NCBI GenBank assembly: GCA_033283165.1
Contig: JAWMQL010000008.1
Coordinates: 62,001-126,000 of the forward strand
Source of the DNA: JAWMQL01 sp033283165
Lineage (GTDB): Bacteria > Pseudomonadota > Gammaproteobacteria > Pseudomonadales > Halieaceae
Reading direction: 5' to 3'
Length of the DNA: 64,000 bases
Part shown: in pieces, positions 1-8,032 of the stretch
Position numbering within the stretch: the first letter of the stretch is position 1
Layout of the letters: every line of letters starts with the position of its first letter
The notes under the pieces: model-generated
What the model saw: only the letters and a program-made list of their open reading frames with translations
The model's database searches: none
Told to the model about the DNA's origin: nothing
Made by a program: the position numbers and the translations under genes

Positions 1-809
1 TGTCCTCCCACGCCGCCGTGGCGCCGGAGCGCGGCCGTTCGGCCCTGGACGCGGTGGAGGCCATGAACTACATGACCAACCTGCTGCGCGAGCACGTGCC
101 ACAGGAGACCCGCATTCATTATGTCATCACCGCCGGCGGCTCGGCCCCCAACGTGGTGCCGGATTTCGCCGAGGTGTTCTACTACGTGCGCCACCCCCAG
201 GCGGCGGTATTGCAGACCATCTGGGACCGGGTCATGGCCGCCGCCGAGGGCGCCGCCCTGGGCACCGGCACCACGCTGGCGGCGGAGGTGATTCACGGCA
301 ACCACTCCCTGCTGCCCAACGAGGCCCTGTCGCAGCTGGCTTACGCCAACCTGCAGGCGGTGGGCGGCGTCGAATACGACCGCGAGGAGCGGGCCTTTGC
401 CCGGGAGATCACCGCCACCCTGGACCTGAGTGAGGACCTGGCGGGCCAGGAACAGCGAATACAGCCGCTGGAGTTCCGCCAGGGTATGGGCTCCACCGAT
501 GTGGGCGATGTCAGCTGGACCGTGCCCACGGTGGAGGTACGCACCGCCACCTGGGTGCCGGGCACCGCCCCCCACACCTGGCAGGCCATTGCCGCGGGCG
601 GCACGTCCATCGGCTACAAGGGCATGCTGGTGGCGGCCAAGACCCTGGCCCTGACCGCGGCCGACCTGTTCACGGAACCGGCCCGCCTGCAGGCGGCGCA
701 GGAGGAATTCGAGGAGCGCCGCGGTGCGGATTTTCGCTATGAGCCCCTGCTGGGGGACCGGGCGCCGCCGCTGGATTATCGACTGGACGCAAAGGAGGCA
801 AACCGATGA
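1..809 (+). CDS. M20 family metal-dependent amidohydrolase, C-terminal part (5' end outside window)
   Basis: The frame is open from base 3, reading S-S-H-A-A-V-A-P-E-R-G before any start, so the gene begins upstream and only about 268 residues are seen. The segment with HAA, GRSALDAVEAMN and a later PHTWQ histidine is typical of the lid/dimerisation and second metal-site regions of M20 amidohydrolases of the AbgB (p-aminobenzoyl-glutamate hydrolase) and aminoacylase type. Such enzymes hydrolyse N-acyl or peptide-like amide bonds with a dinuclear metal centre. The stop overlaps the ATG of the next SDR gene by four bases (ATGA), so the two are translationally coupled. The substrate cannot be assigned; an AbgB-like role is only the closest family resemblance. 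Confidence 0.85.
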   Translation, partial: SSHAAVAPERGRSALDAVEAMNYMTNLLREHVPQETRIHYVITAGGSAPNVVPDFAEVFYYVRHPQAAVLQTIWDRVMAAAEGAALGTGTTLAAEVIHGNHSLLPNEALSQLAYANLQAVGGVEYDREERAFAREITATLDLSEDLAGQEQRIQPLEFRQGMGSTDVGDVSWTVPTVEVRTATWVPGTAPHTWQAIAAGGTSIGYKGMLVAAKTLALTAADLFTEPARLQAAQEEFEERRGADFRYEPLLGDRAPPLDYRLDAKEANR

Positions 810-1606
810 GCCTGTTGGAACGATTTCGCATGGACGGGCAGGTGGCGCTGATTACCGGCGCGGGCAAGGGGATTGGCGCGGGTATCGCCCGCGCCTTTGC
901 CGAGGCAGGCGCCCGTGTCGTGCTGGCGGCACGCACCGAGGCAGATCTGCAGCGGGTGGCGGCGGACGTCGCCGCGCTGGGCTCCCGGGCCCTGGTGGTA
1001 CCGGCTGACGTGATGGAACTGGAGCAGTTACCCAGGCTGGTGGAAGCAGCCATGGCGGAATTCGGCCGCCTGGACGTGCTGGTCAACAACGCCGGGGGCT
1101 TTCCGCCCAAGCCGGCGGGAGAGACCAGTGCCCGCGAGTTCGAGATCGCACTGCGCTTCAACGTGACCACGGCCTTCGAACTGTCCCGCCTGTGCGCCCC
1201 GCAGATGGTCGACAGCGCCGGGGCTGGCGCCATCCTCAATATCTCGTCGGTGGCCGGGCGCTACCCGGCACCCTGGTTCGCCGCCTACGGCACCGCCAAG
1301 AGTGCGCTGAGTTTCCTGACCCGGGAACTGGCCCAGGAGTACGCCCCCCGGGTCCGGGTCAACGCCATCGCGGTCGGTTCCACGAAAACAGACGCCCTGA
1401 ACACCGTGCTCACCGACGAGGTCGAGCAGACCATGGTCGAACTCACCCCCATGGCGCGGCTGGGCGAGGTGGAGGATATCGCGCTCGGCGCCCTGTACCT
1501 GTGTTCCCCGGCGGCCAGTTACGTGACCGGCGACGTGCTGGGTGTTAACGGTGGCCTGGAGCGCCTCAATATGCAGATGCCGCGGGCCTGGGGCGGCCTG
1601 GGCTAA
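806..1606 (+). CDS. SDR family NAD(P)-dependent oxidoreductase
   Basis: A classical short-chain dehydrogenase/reductase of 266 residues. It has the cofactor glycine motif TGAGKGIG near residue 18, NNAGG near residue 95, the catalytic serine in NISSVAG and the Tyr-x-x-x-Lys pair in YGTAK. The C-terminal GxxxxVNGG-type segment (TGDVLGVNGG) is that of FabG and 7-alpha-hydroxysteroid dehydrogenase-like members. The ATG overlaps the stop of the preceding amidohydrolase gene and a spaced AGGAGG-like site lies just upstream (AAAGGAGGC). Its last codons lie inside a direct repeat whose second copy is 90 bases downstream. The substrate is unknown. Confidence 0.9.
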   Translation: MSLLERFRMDGQVALITGAGKGIGAGIARAFAEAGARVVLAARTEADLQRVAADVAALGSRALVVPADVMELEQLPRLVEAAMAEFGRLDVLVNNAGGFPPKPAGETSAREFEIALRFNVTTAFELSRLCAPQMVDSAGAGAILNISSVAGRYPAPWFAAYGTAKSALSFLTRELAQEYAPRVRVNAIAVGSTKTDALNTVLTDEVEQTMVELTPMARLGEVEDIALGALYLCSPAASYVTGDVLGVNGGLERLNMQMPRAWGGLG

Positions 1607-1694
1607 GCGGAAGTGCAACCGGCGTGGGTGCTGCCGGGAGCCTGCATGTAGCGTCGCAATGCGCAGCTGCCGCGGGCCTGGGGCGGCCTGGCTA
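1571..1694. repeat. Imperfect direct repeat duplicating the 3' end of the SDR gene
   Basis: An identical 24-base unit occurs at 1578-1601 and again at 1668-1691, exactly 90 bases apart. Similarity extends to the left into the codons before it (CAATATGCAGATG against CAATGCGCAGCTG). The first copy encodes the last residues of the SDR gene; the second is non-coding and ends at the stop codon of nnrS on the other strand. It looks like a local duplication of a gene end. Confidence 0.7.
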
Positions 1695-2876
1695 GCCGGG
1701 TTTGCCGTCCGCGCGCGGACTGGTCAGCACCGGTATGTAGCGCAGCAGGAACAGACTGAAGGCTGTTGCCCACAGGCCCGCCGACCAGCGCCAGGCGGCG
1801 CCGCCCAGGGTGGGCTCCAGCAGGGGTAACAGCGCCCGGAACAGCGCCGCCAGCAGCACCAGGGCGAACGCCACGCCGATCCACCAGGGGACATCCAGCG
1901 GGCGTCCGGTATGGCCCAGTGAGACGCGAGCCATCATCGCCAGGATCATGCCGCCGACCGTGCCCACAGCGAGCAGGTGGACCAGGTTTTTCGTGGCCAC
2001 CGGGTCATCCCCAGCCAGCCCCAGTCCGAACAGCGTCAGGGGGATGCACAGGTAGCTCAGGTGCATGGACCACAACAGCGGCACCCGCAGGGCCAGCCAG
2101 CCGCGCCAGGTGCCCAGTCGATACAGGTGCAGGACCCCGGTGACAAGGCACAGTGCCCGCAATGCGCCGTGGCCCTCGGCGGGCGACAGGGTCACGGCCA
2201 GGGCCACCAGGATGGCGCTGGTAATGCTGCCGTACTCCAGCCAGGGCGGCGCCGGTGGCGGTCTGAAGCCCAGCCGGTTGCCGGTGAACAGCGGAGTGAC
2301 CCGGCCGCCGATGATCACCACGAACACCGTGATCAGCCACACCGCACCGTAGTGCAGGCGGGTGGCGGCCAGGGGGTTGTCCGCCAGCAGGTAGCTGCAG
2401 CTGTTCAGCGCTGCCAGTCCCAGCAGGAGGCCGGGGAACCACATGTTGCGCCACTGGCGCCGGGCCCAGACCCGGCGGGTCAGCTCAAACAGGGTCAGCA
2501 GGATAAAGGCGGTTTCCAACCCCCAGGCCAGCCAGGCCCACTGGGGCAGCAGCCACAGGATCCCGCGCGCCAGCAACCACAGGCCGAACAGCAGTTGCAG
2601 GCGCCATCCCCGGGTGCCCGGCAGGGAGGTCCAGGTGGCCACCGCGGTAAGCAGGAATCCCGCCACCACCGGCAGGGCGAAGCCGAACACCATTTCGTGG
2701 CCGTGCCACCAGTGCGGGCTCAGTGACGCCGGCCATCGGCCCGGCTGCTCCATCCAGAACAGCCAGCGTAACATGGCCAGCACCGCAAATGCGGCGGCCA
2801 GCAGGAAGCCGGCGCGGAACGCCAGCCGCCACAGGGGTGCGGGGAGTGGGCTGTCGGAAGGTTCGTCGATCTGCAT
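1692..2876 (-). CDS. nnrS: NnrS family heme-copper membrane protein
   Basis: A polytopic membrane protein of about 394 residues. The N-terminal segment (LAFRAGFLLAAAFAVLAML, then HWWHGHEMVFGFALPVVAGFLLTAV) carries the HGHEM..G motif and early histidines characteristic of NnrS. Family members are heme- and copper-containing inner-membrane proteins linked to nitric oxide resistance and denitrification. An in-frame start at 3083 was rejected: the first 69 residues are non-hydrophobic and unlike the family, and a promoter with a TACACT -10 lies inside that stretch. The ATG at 2876 begins directly before the family homology. No denitrification enzymes are in the window, so a protective role against external NO is the likelier reading. 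Confidence 0.85.
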   Translation of the reverse strand: MQIDEPSDSPLPAPLWRLAFRAGFLLAAAFAVLAMLRWLFWMEQPGRWPASLSPHWWHGHEMVFGFALPVVAGFLLTAVATWTSLPGTRGWRLQLLFGLWLLARGILWLLPQWAWLAWGLETAFILLTLFELTRRVWARRQWRNMWFPGLLLGLAALNSCSYLLADNPLAATRLHYGAVWLITVFVVIIGGRVTPLFTGNRLGFRPPPAPPWLEYGSITSAILVALAVTLSPAEGHGALRALCLVTGVLHLYRLGTWRGWLALRVPLLWSMHLSYLCIPLTLFGLGLAGDDPVATKNLVHLLAVGTVGGMILAMMARVSLGHTGRPLDVPWWIGVAFALVLLAALFRALLPLLEPTLGGAAWRWSAGLWATAFSLFLLRYIPVLTSPRADGKPG

Positions 2877-2908
2877 GGTATACCGTACCGTGTTGGCCAG
2901 GTCCGCGC

Positions 2909-2950
2909 AGTGTAACCGGGGTATTGCCAGGCGCGATTGACGCGGGTCAA
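2909..2950 (-). promoter_or_regulatory. FNR/DNR-type promoter upstream of nnrS
   Basis: A perfect dyad TTGAC-GCGG-GTCAA lies at 2937-2950, matching the half-sites recognised by FNR/ANR/DNR-type regulators. Reading leftwards on the minus strand, a TACACT -10 element occupies 2914 to 2909. A start point about seven bases further would fall near 2902, which puts the dyad centre at about -41.5, the position for class II activation. This leaves a short leader of about 25 bases before the nnrS ATG. NnrS genes are known targets of NO-responsive FNR-family regulators, which supports the call. Confidence 0.65.
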
Positions 2951-3076
2951 GCGGGGCGCGGATGAGTCGCGGTCGTGGCCTGTCACCGCAGCCCACGCGG
3001 CTGGCGCACTTACCCAAGCAGGCTGGCCGCGCAGTGTCTATATTTGTGCCACCACCTTGCTGACCGAGGGAGTACC

Positions 3077-4249
3077 ATGTCACTGGATTTCGACAGCGCC
3101 CGCCTGCCCAACCCCCACATCACCGAGACTCACGAGGCCTGGCGTAGCCAGCTGCGGCGCTTCATCGACACCGAGATCATGCCCTACGCCGACGACTGGG
3201 ACGAGGCCGGTGACATACCCCAGGACCTGTGGCCCAAAGCCGCCGCGGTGGGCCTGCTGGGGCTGGGCTACCCTGAGGCCTACGGTGGTACCAGCGATGG
3301 GATCGATTCCTGGCACGCCTGGATCACCGACGAGGAACTGGCCCGGGTCGGTGTGGGTGGCGTCTCCGCCACGCTCATGGTGCACGGGATCGGCCTGCCC
3401 CCGGTGATCAACTGGGGCAGCGAGGCGATGAAGCAGGCGGTGGCGCCTCCGGTGCTGGCCGGCCAGAAGAATATCTCGCTGGGTATTACCGAGCCCGGCG
3501 CCGGCTCCGACGTGGCCCAGCTCAGCACCACCGCGGTCCGCGACGGCGACCATTTCGTGGTCAACGGCAGCAAGACCTTCATCACCGGCGGCATGCGCGC
3601 AGACTGGGTCTCCACCGCCGTGCGTACCGGCGGCGAGGGCGCCGGTGGCGTGTCTATGCTGTTGATACCCAGCGATAGCGAGGGTTTCTCCCGCACCCGA
3701 CTGGACCGGAAACAGGGCTGGTGGTGCTCCGATACCGCCACCCTGTACTTCGACAACGTGCGGGTGCCGGTGGCCAACCTGATCGGCGAGGAAAACCACG
3801 GTTTCCGGGTGATCATGACCAATTTTAACAGCGAGCGCCTGCACATGGCCTGCGGCATGGAAGCCAAGGCGCGAGTCTGTCTGGAAGAGGCGGTGGCCTG
3901 GGCGCGGGAACGTCACACCTTCGGCAAGCGCCTGGCGGACCACCAGGTGATCCGGCACAAGATCGCGCAGATGAAACAGAAGATCAACGCCACCCAGTGT
4001 TATATCCGGGCCTGCTGCGAGTCGATCGAGGCCGGGCATCCCGACCCCGGCGATATCGCCCTGCTCAAGGTGCAGGCCAGCGAGACCATGGAGTTCTGTG
4101 CCCGCGAGGCGATGCAGATTCTCGGCGGTATCGGCTATATGCGCGGCAACCGGGTGGAGCGGATCTACCGCGAGGTCCGGGTTAACGCCATCGGTGGCGG
4201 CTCGGAAGAAATCATGCGCGACCTGGCGTCGCGCCAGTACGGCCTGTAG
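3077..4249 (+). CDS. Acyl-CoA dehydrogenase, citronellyl-CoA/isovaleryl-CoA dehydrogenase-like
   Basis: A 390-residue flavin acyl-CoA dehydrogenase with all three domains: alpha-helical N terminus, beta domain with GITEPGAGSD, and a C-terminal FAD-binding part (QILGGIGYMRGN). At the usual short/medium-chain catalytic position the sequence is IGGGSEEIM, with glycine in place of glutamate. A glutamate sits instead in helix G (NSERL, residue 253), where isovaleryl-CoA dehydrogenase has its base. The IGGGSEEIM signature resembles AtuD-type citronellyl-CoA dehydrogenases, so a branched or isoprenoid acyl-CoA is a reasonable guess. The ATG at 3077 follows a GAGGGAG ribosome site; the longer reading from 2975 lacks one. 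First of three dehydrogenase genes in a row. Confidence 0.9.
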   Translation: MSLDFDSARLPNPHITETHEAWRSQLRRFIDTEIMPYADDWDEAGDIPQDLWPKAAAVGLLGLGYPEAYGGTSDGIDSWHAWITDEELARVGVGGVSATLMVHGIGLPPVINWGSEAMKQAVAPPVLAGQKNISLGITEPGAGSDVAQLSTTAVRDGDHFVVNGSKTFITGGMRADWVSTAVRTGGEGAGGVSMLLIPSDSEGFSRTRLDRKQGWWCSDTATLYFDNVRVPVANLIGEENHGFRVIMTNFNSERLHMACGMEAKARVCLEEAVAWARERHTFGKRLADHQVIRHKIAQMKQKINATQCYIRACCESIEAGHPDPGDIALLKVQASETMEFCAREAMQILGGIGYMRGNRVERIYREVRVNAIGGGSEEIMRDLASRQYGL

Positions 4250-4281
4250 CTGCACGGCAACTTAACGGGAGAGGCATAATC

Positions 4282-5484
4282 ATGAGCGTGAGCGATAAAG
4301 ACAGGGCGGAGTTCCGCCGCGAGGTCGCTGCCTGGGTGGCTGACAACAGGCCCGCGGACCCAGGGTTCCTGCTGCCCCAGACCTTCATGGAGGTGGGCAG
4401 CGAACAGCAGCTGGATTTTTTACGCGAGTGGCAGTACAAGGTCTGGTCGGCGGGCTACCTGGGCATGGCCTGGCCGACGGAATACGGCGGCCGCGGGGTG
4501 GACCCTGAATTCCAGTCCATCGCCGACCAGGAAATGCGCCGTCACGGGGTACCCATCTGCTTCAACGTGATCGGCCTCGGTTGGGCCGGGCCGCTCATTC
4601 TCGATATCGGCACCGTGGAGGAAAAAGAACGCTATTTGAAGGGTATCCTCAGCGCCGAGGATATCTGGTGCCAGGGTTTTTCCGAGCCGGATCACGGCTC
4701 CGACCTGGGCAGCGCCCAGACCCGCGCGGTACGCGACGGCGACGAGTATGTGGTGAACGGCACCAAGATCTGGACTACCCTGGGCAACTTCGCGAAGTAC
4801 ATGATTCTGCTGGCGCGCACCAACCCGGAAGCCGAGCGCCGCTACGACGGCCTATCGTTTTTCCTGGCCCCGATGGACGCGGCGGGTATCGAAACAAGGC
4901 CCATCCGCAAGCTCACCGGCGAATACGGTTTTACCGAAACCTTCTTCACCGACGCGCGCATTCCCGCCGACTGCATCATGGGCGAGGAAGGCCAGGGTTG
5001 GCGTATCGCCATGCAGACCCTGCAGTACGAGCGCGGCGCCGAGGCTGGTGCGGCCGGTGGCCTGATGATGATTCGCATCCAGACGGACGACCTTATCGAG
5101 TCTCTGCGCGGCCTGCAGCGCGACGGGGCGCCCGTGCTGGAGGATCCGGTGGTCCGCGACCGGCTGGTGCAGTGCATCATGGAGGAAAAAGCCATCAATC
5201 TCGGGAGCCGACGCGCGGCTATCGGTCCGCTCACCACCGATTATCCCCATTCCCTGCAGCTGTCCAGCAAGTTGCGCAGTTCCGAATACGCCCGGCGCAT
5301 GCGCCAGTTGGCGATCGAGTTGCAGGGCGCCGCCGGCGGCCTGTACGTCGGCGACGAGGAAGCGGTGCAGGGCGGCTTCTGGCAGCGGGCCTACTTCAAC
5401 AGCTTTTCCGCCACCATCGGTGGTGGCACCAGCCAGGTCCAGGCCAATATTGTTGCCGAGCATGTGCTCGGCCTGCCGAAGTGA
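4282..5484 (+). CDS. Acyl-CoA dehydrogenase, probable catalytic subunit
   Basis: A 400-residue acyl-CoA dehydrogenase with FSEPDHGSDLGS in the flavin/substrate region and a C-terminal IGGGTSQVQANIVAEHVLG. The C-terminal catalytic position is again glycine, but a glutamate is present in helix G (QYERG, residue 250). It is followed after 10 bases by another dehydrogenase that lacks a glutamate at both positions. This pattern matches the heteromeric alpha/beta acyl-CoA dehydrogenases known from actinobacterial steroid catabolism (ChsE-type) and PimC/PimD. A GGGAGAGG ribosome site lies about 10 bases before the ATG. The natural substrate is unknown. Confidence 0.9.
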   Translation: MSVSDKDRAEFRREVAAWVADNRPADPGFLLPQTFMEVGSEQQLDFLREWQYKVWSAGYLGMAWPTEYGGRGVDPEFQSIADQEMRRHGVPICFNVIGLGWAGPLILDIGTVEEKERYLKGILSAEDIWCQGFSEPDHGSDLGSAQTRAVRDGDEYVVNGTKIWTTLGNFAKYMILLARTNPEAERRYDGLSFFLAPMDAAGIETRPIRKLTGEYGFTETFFTDARIPADCIMGEEGQGWRIAMQTLQYERGAEAGAAGGLMMIRIQTDDLIESLRGLQRDGAPVLEDPVVRDRLVQCIMEEKAINLGSRRAAIGPLTTDYPHSLQLSSKLRSSEYARRMRQLAIELQGAAGGLYVGDEEAVQGGFWQRAYFNSFSATIGGGTSQVQANIVAEHVLGLPK

Positions 5485-5494
5485 GGACAGTGGC

Positions 5495-6625
5495 ATGAGC
5501 ACAGTGACAGGAAGCACCACCGTGGCCCTCAGCGAGGAGCAGGCCATGCTGCTGGACGTGGCGCGGGAGTTCTGCCGCGACCGCGCCCCCATCGATACCG
5601 TTCGCGGGCAACTGGAAACCGAAGCGGGCTACGAGCCGTCCCTGTGGCGGGAACTGGTCGATTTGGGCTGGTGTGGCATCGCCATCCCGGAGGCCCTCGG
5701 CGGCTCGGGCCTGGGCCCGGGCAGCGCGGTGCCGGTGGTGGAAAGCATGGGCCGGGCCCTGTTGGGCACGCCGCTGGTCAGCACCACCCTGGCGGCGCAG
5801 CTGATCCTGCGCGCCGGGTCCGACGAGCAACGGGAGCGCCTGCTGCCACTATTGGCGGCGGGTACCGTGGCCACCGTGGCCCTGCTGGACAACGGCGACT
5901 GGGGCGATGAAGCAGTGCGGTGCCGGGTGGACGACGGCGGTAGGCTGGACGGCAGCAAGCACTATGTCACCGATGCCGGTGTCGCCGACTGGTTTGTGGT
6001 AGCGGCCACCCGGGGCGGACAGCCTGCCCTGGCCCTGGTAACGCGGGACCAGTTACCCGCCGGGGCAGTGACCCCCAATACCACCATCGACCTGACCCGG
6101 CGCGCGGCGCGGGTGGATTTCACCGGGGTACCGGTGGCGCCGGAAAACCTGGTCACCGGGGCGGCGGTGGCGACTGCCCTGCGCGACGTTCGCCTGCTGG
6201 GTGCCCTGCTGGTCGCGGCGGAGTGCACCGGCAGCGCCGCCAGTTGCCTGGACACGATGGTGGAGTATCTCAAGACCCGTAAGCAGTTCGGCAAGCTGAT
6301 CGGTTCCTACCAGGCGCTGAAGCATCCCGCCGTGGAAATTTTGTGCGCGGTGGATGCCAGCCGATCGTTTATCTACCACGCCGCCAGCGTGGTGGGGGAC
6401 GGGCCCCTGGACCGTGATGCAGAGATCGCCTGCCGCATGGCCAAGGCCCAGGCCAGCGAGACGCTGTGCTACGCCGGCGATCGCGCGGTGCAGTTCCACG
6501 GTGCCATGGGGTTCACCTGGGAATGCGATGCGCAGCTGTACATTCGCCGGGCCCAGTGGTGCCAGCAGCAGTTCGGTGACGCCATGCACCACCGCAAGCG
6601 GTTGGCGAGTCTGCTGTTGGGATAG
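5495..6625 (+). CDS. Acyl-CoA dehydrogenase, probable non-catalytic partner subunit
   Basis: A 376-residue acyl-CoA dehydrogenase homologue. It keeps the fold markers (TRKQFGKLIGSYQALKHPAVE, QFHGAMGFTWECD) but has no glutamate at the helix G position (sequence around ALRDVRLLG) and no GG(T/S)xE segment at the C terminus (YIRRAQWCQQQFGD). It probably forms a heteromer with the product of the gene ending 10 bases upstream. The ATG at 5495 follows GTGAGG and begins right at family homology; the earlier in-frame start at 5420 would overlap the upstream gene by 65 bases. Confidence 0.85.
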   Translation: MSTVTGSTTVALSEEQAMLLDVAREFCRDRAPIDTVRGQLETEAGYEPSLWRELVDLGWCGIAIPEALGGSGLGPGSAVPVVESMGRALLGTPLVSTTLAAQLILRAGSDEQRERLLPLLAAGTVATVALLDNGDWGDEAVRCRVDDGGRLDGSKHYVTDAGVADWFVVAATRGGQPALALVTRDQLPAGAVTPNTTIDLTRRAARVDFTGVPVAPENLVTGAAVATALRDVRLLGALLVAAECTGSAASCLDTMVEYLKTRKQFGKLIGSYQALKHPAVEILCAVDASRSFIYHAASVVGDGPLDRDAEIACRMAKAQASETLCYAGDRAVQFHGAMGFTWECDAQLYIRRAQWCQQQFGDAMHHRKRLASLLLG

Positions 6626-6637
6626 CATAATGGCCGG

Positions 6638-8032
6638 ATGGCCAGAAAACCCGCAAAACTCCAGCGTAGCAGCCTGGGCCGCAGCCTGACTGTCTCGCTC
6701 GCCGGCCTGCGGGCCGGCGGCGCTTTCGCCATTGACGGCGCCCTGCAGCGCCTGCGCGGCGAGGAAGGCAGCGAAGCGCTGAACACCCCTTTTGCCCGGC
6801 GCGAGGCACGCCGGTTTGTCGCCGAGCTGGGCAAGCTCAAGGGCACCTACGTCAAGATCGGCCAGATGCTGGCGATGCTGGGAGAGCACTTCCTGCCGCC
6901 GGTGCTGACCGAGGCATTGCACGAGCTGGAGTCCCAGACCCATCCCCTGCCCTGGGCCACGATCGAACCGGCCCTGCGCGCCTCGCTCGGGGAGCGGCTG
7001 GACCAGCTGGAAGTGGAGCACCGGGCCCTGGCCGCGGCCTCCCTGGCCCAGGTGCACCGGGCCCGGATCAAGGCCACCGGCGAGCAGATCTGCCTGAAAA
7101 TCCAGTATCCCGGTCTGGCCGAGGTCATCGACTCGGATTTCGACGCGGTGGTACGTATGCTGCTGCTGGCGCGCTGGGTACAGGCCGGGCGGGACCTGGA
7201 CGCCTGGCTGGCGGACATGCGCGAACACCTGCACTACGAGATCGATTACCAGCGCGAGGCGGCCATGGGAGACCGGGTCGGCGAGCTGGTGGCGGAGTGC
7301 GCCGACGAACTGGCGGAACTGGGCCTCAATTATCATGTGCCCAGGCGCTACCCCGAATTCTGCAGCGACCAGGTGCTGGCGCTGGAGTACGTCGAGGGCC
7401 ATATCGTCACCCAGGCGGAGGTGGCCGGCCTGTCGCAGGGGCGCCGCAACCAGCTCGGGATCGCAATGCTGGAACTGTTTTTTTATGAGCTGTACCGGTG
7501 GGGGGTGCTTCAGACTGACCCCAATTTCGGCAACTACCTGGTGCGCAACAGCGGTCGTGGCGACGAACTGGTGCTGCTGGACTTCGGCTCCACCCTGAGC
7601 CTGGATTCACATTTCCTGGTCCACCTGTGCAACGTGATCGCCGCCGGCCAGAACCACGACCGCGAAGCCATCATCGAGGGCCTGGTCGGCCTCGGCTGCC
7701 TGCCGGAGGATGCCTCCGACCGGGCCAGTGAACTGTTCGCGGAATTCTGCCTGCAACTGCTGGAGCCCCTGCAGGCACCGGAGGATCTGCCCCCTGAATA
7801 CCTGAACGGCCGGGGTGAGTACTGCTGGGCGAAGTCGCGCCTGATGCGCCGGGCCGGCAAGCAGGCGGCACTGAACGCCACGTCGCGGCATTTCACGCCG
7901 CCGTCGCGGGAATTTGCGATGATCGCCCGCAAGCTCAGTGGCGTATTTACCTTCATCGCGGTGCTGCGGGCGGAATTCAACGCCCACGAGATAGTACACC
8001 GCCATATCGACCGCTGGCTGGAGGACGCATGA
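6638..8032 (+). CDS. ABC1/UbiB (AarF/ADCK) family atypical kinase 1
   Basis: A 464-residue member of the ABC1/UbiB/COQ8 family. It shows the KxGQ motif (KIGQ, residues 73-76), the alanine-rich loop with AAASLAQVHRA, the ATP-anchoring lysine in ICLKIQYPG, the QTDPNFGNY catalytic-loop motif and LLDFGST. Family members are atypical kinases/ATPases that support ubiquinone and other isoprenoid-lipid metabolism. The gene follows the dehydrogenases after 12 bases and its stop overlaps the ATG of a second ABC1 gene (ATGA), suggesting coupled production. It is neither next to ubiE/ubiJ nor in the canonical ubi operon, so it is more likely an accessory paralogue than UbiB itself. Confidence 0.88.
   Translation: MARKPAKLQRSSLGRSLTVSLAGLRAGGAFAIDGALQRLRGEEGSEALNTPFARREARRFVAELGKLKGTYVKIGQMLAMLGEHFLPPVLTEALHELESQTHPLPWATIEPALRASLGERLDQLEVEHRALAAASLAQVHRARIKATGEQICLKIQYPGLAEVIDSDFDAVVRMLLLARWVQAGRDLDAWLADMREHLHYEIDYQREAAMGDRVGELVAECADELAELGLNYHVPRRYPEFCSDQVLALEYVEGHIVTQAEVAGLSQGRRNQLGIAMLELFFYELYRWGVLQTDPNFGNYLVRNSGRGDELVLLDFGSTLSLDSHFLVHLCNVIAAGQNHDREAIIEGLVGLGCLPEDASDRASELFAEFCLQLLEPLQAPEDLPPEYLNGRGEYCWAKSRLMRRAGKQAALNATSRHFTPPSREFAMIARKLSGVFTFIAVLRAEFNAHEIVHRHIDRWLEDA

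Noticed and set aside
6053..7402. Long antisense reading frames such as 6053-7402, 7534-9258, 41656-43698
   Set aside because: They mirror high-GC coding genes on the other strand, have no ribosome sites and no recognisable domains.
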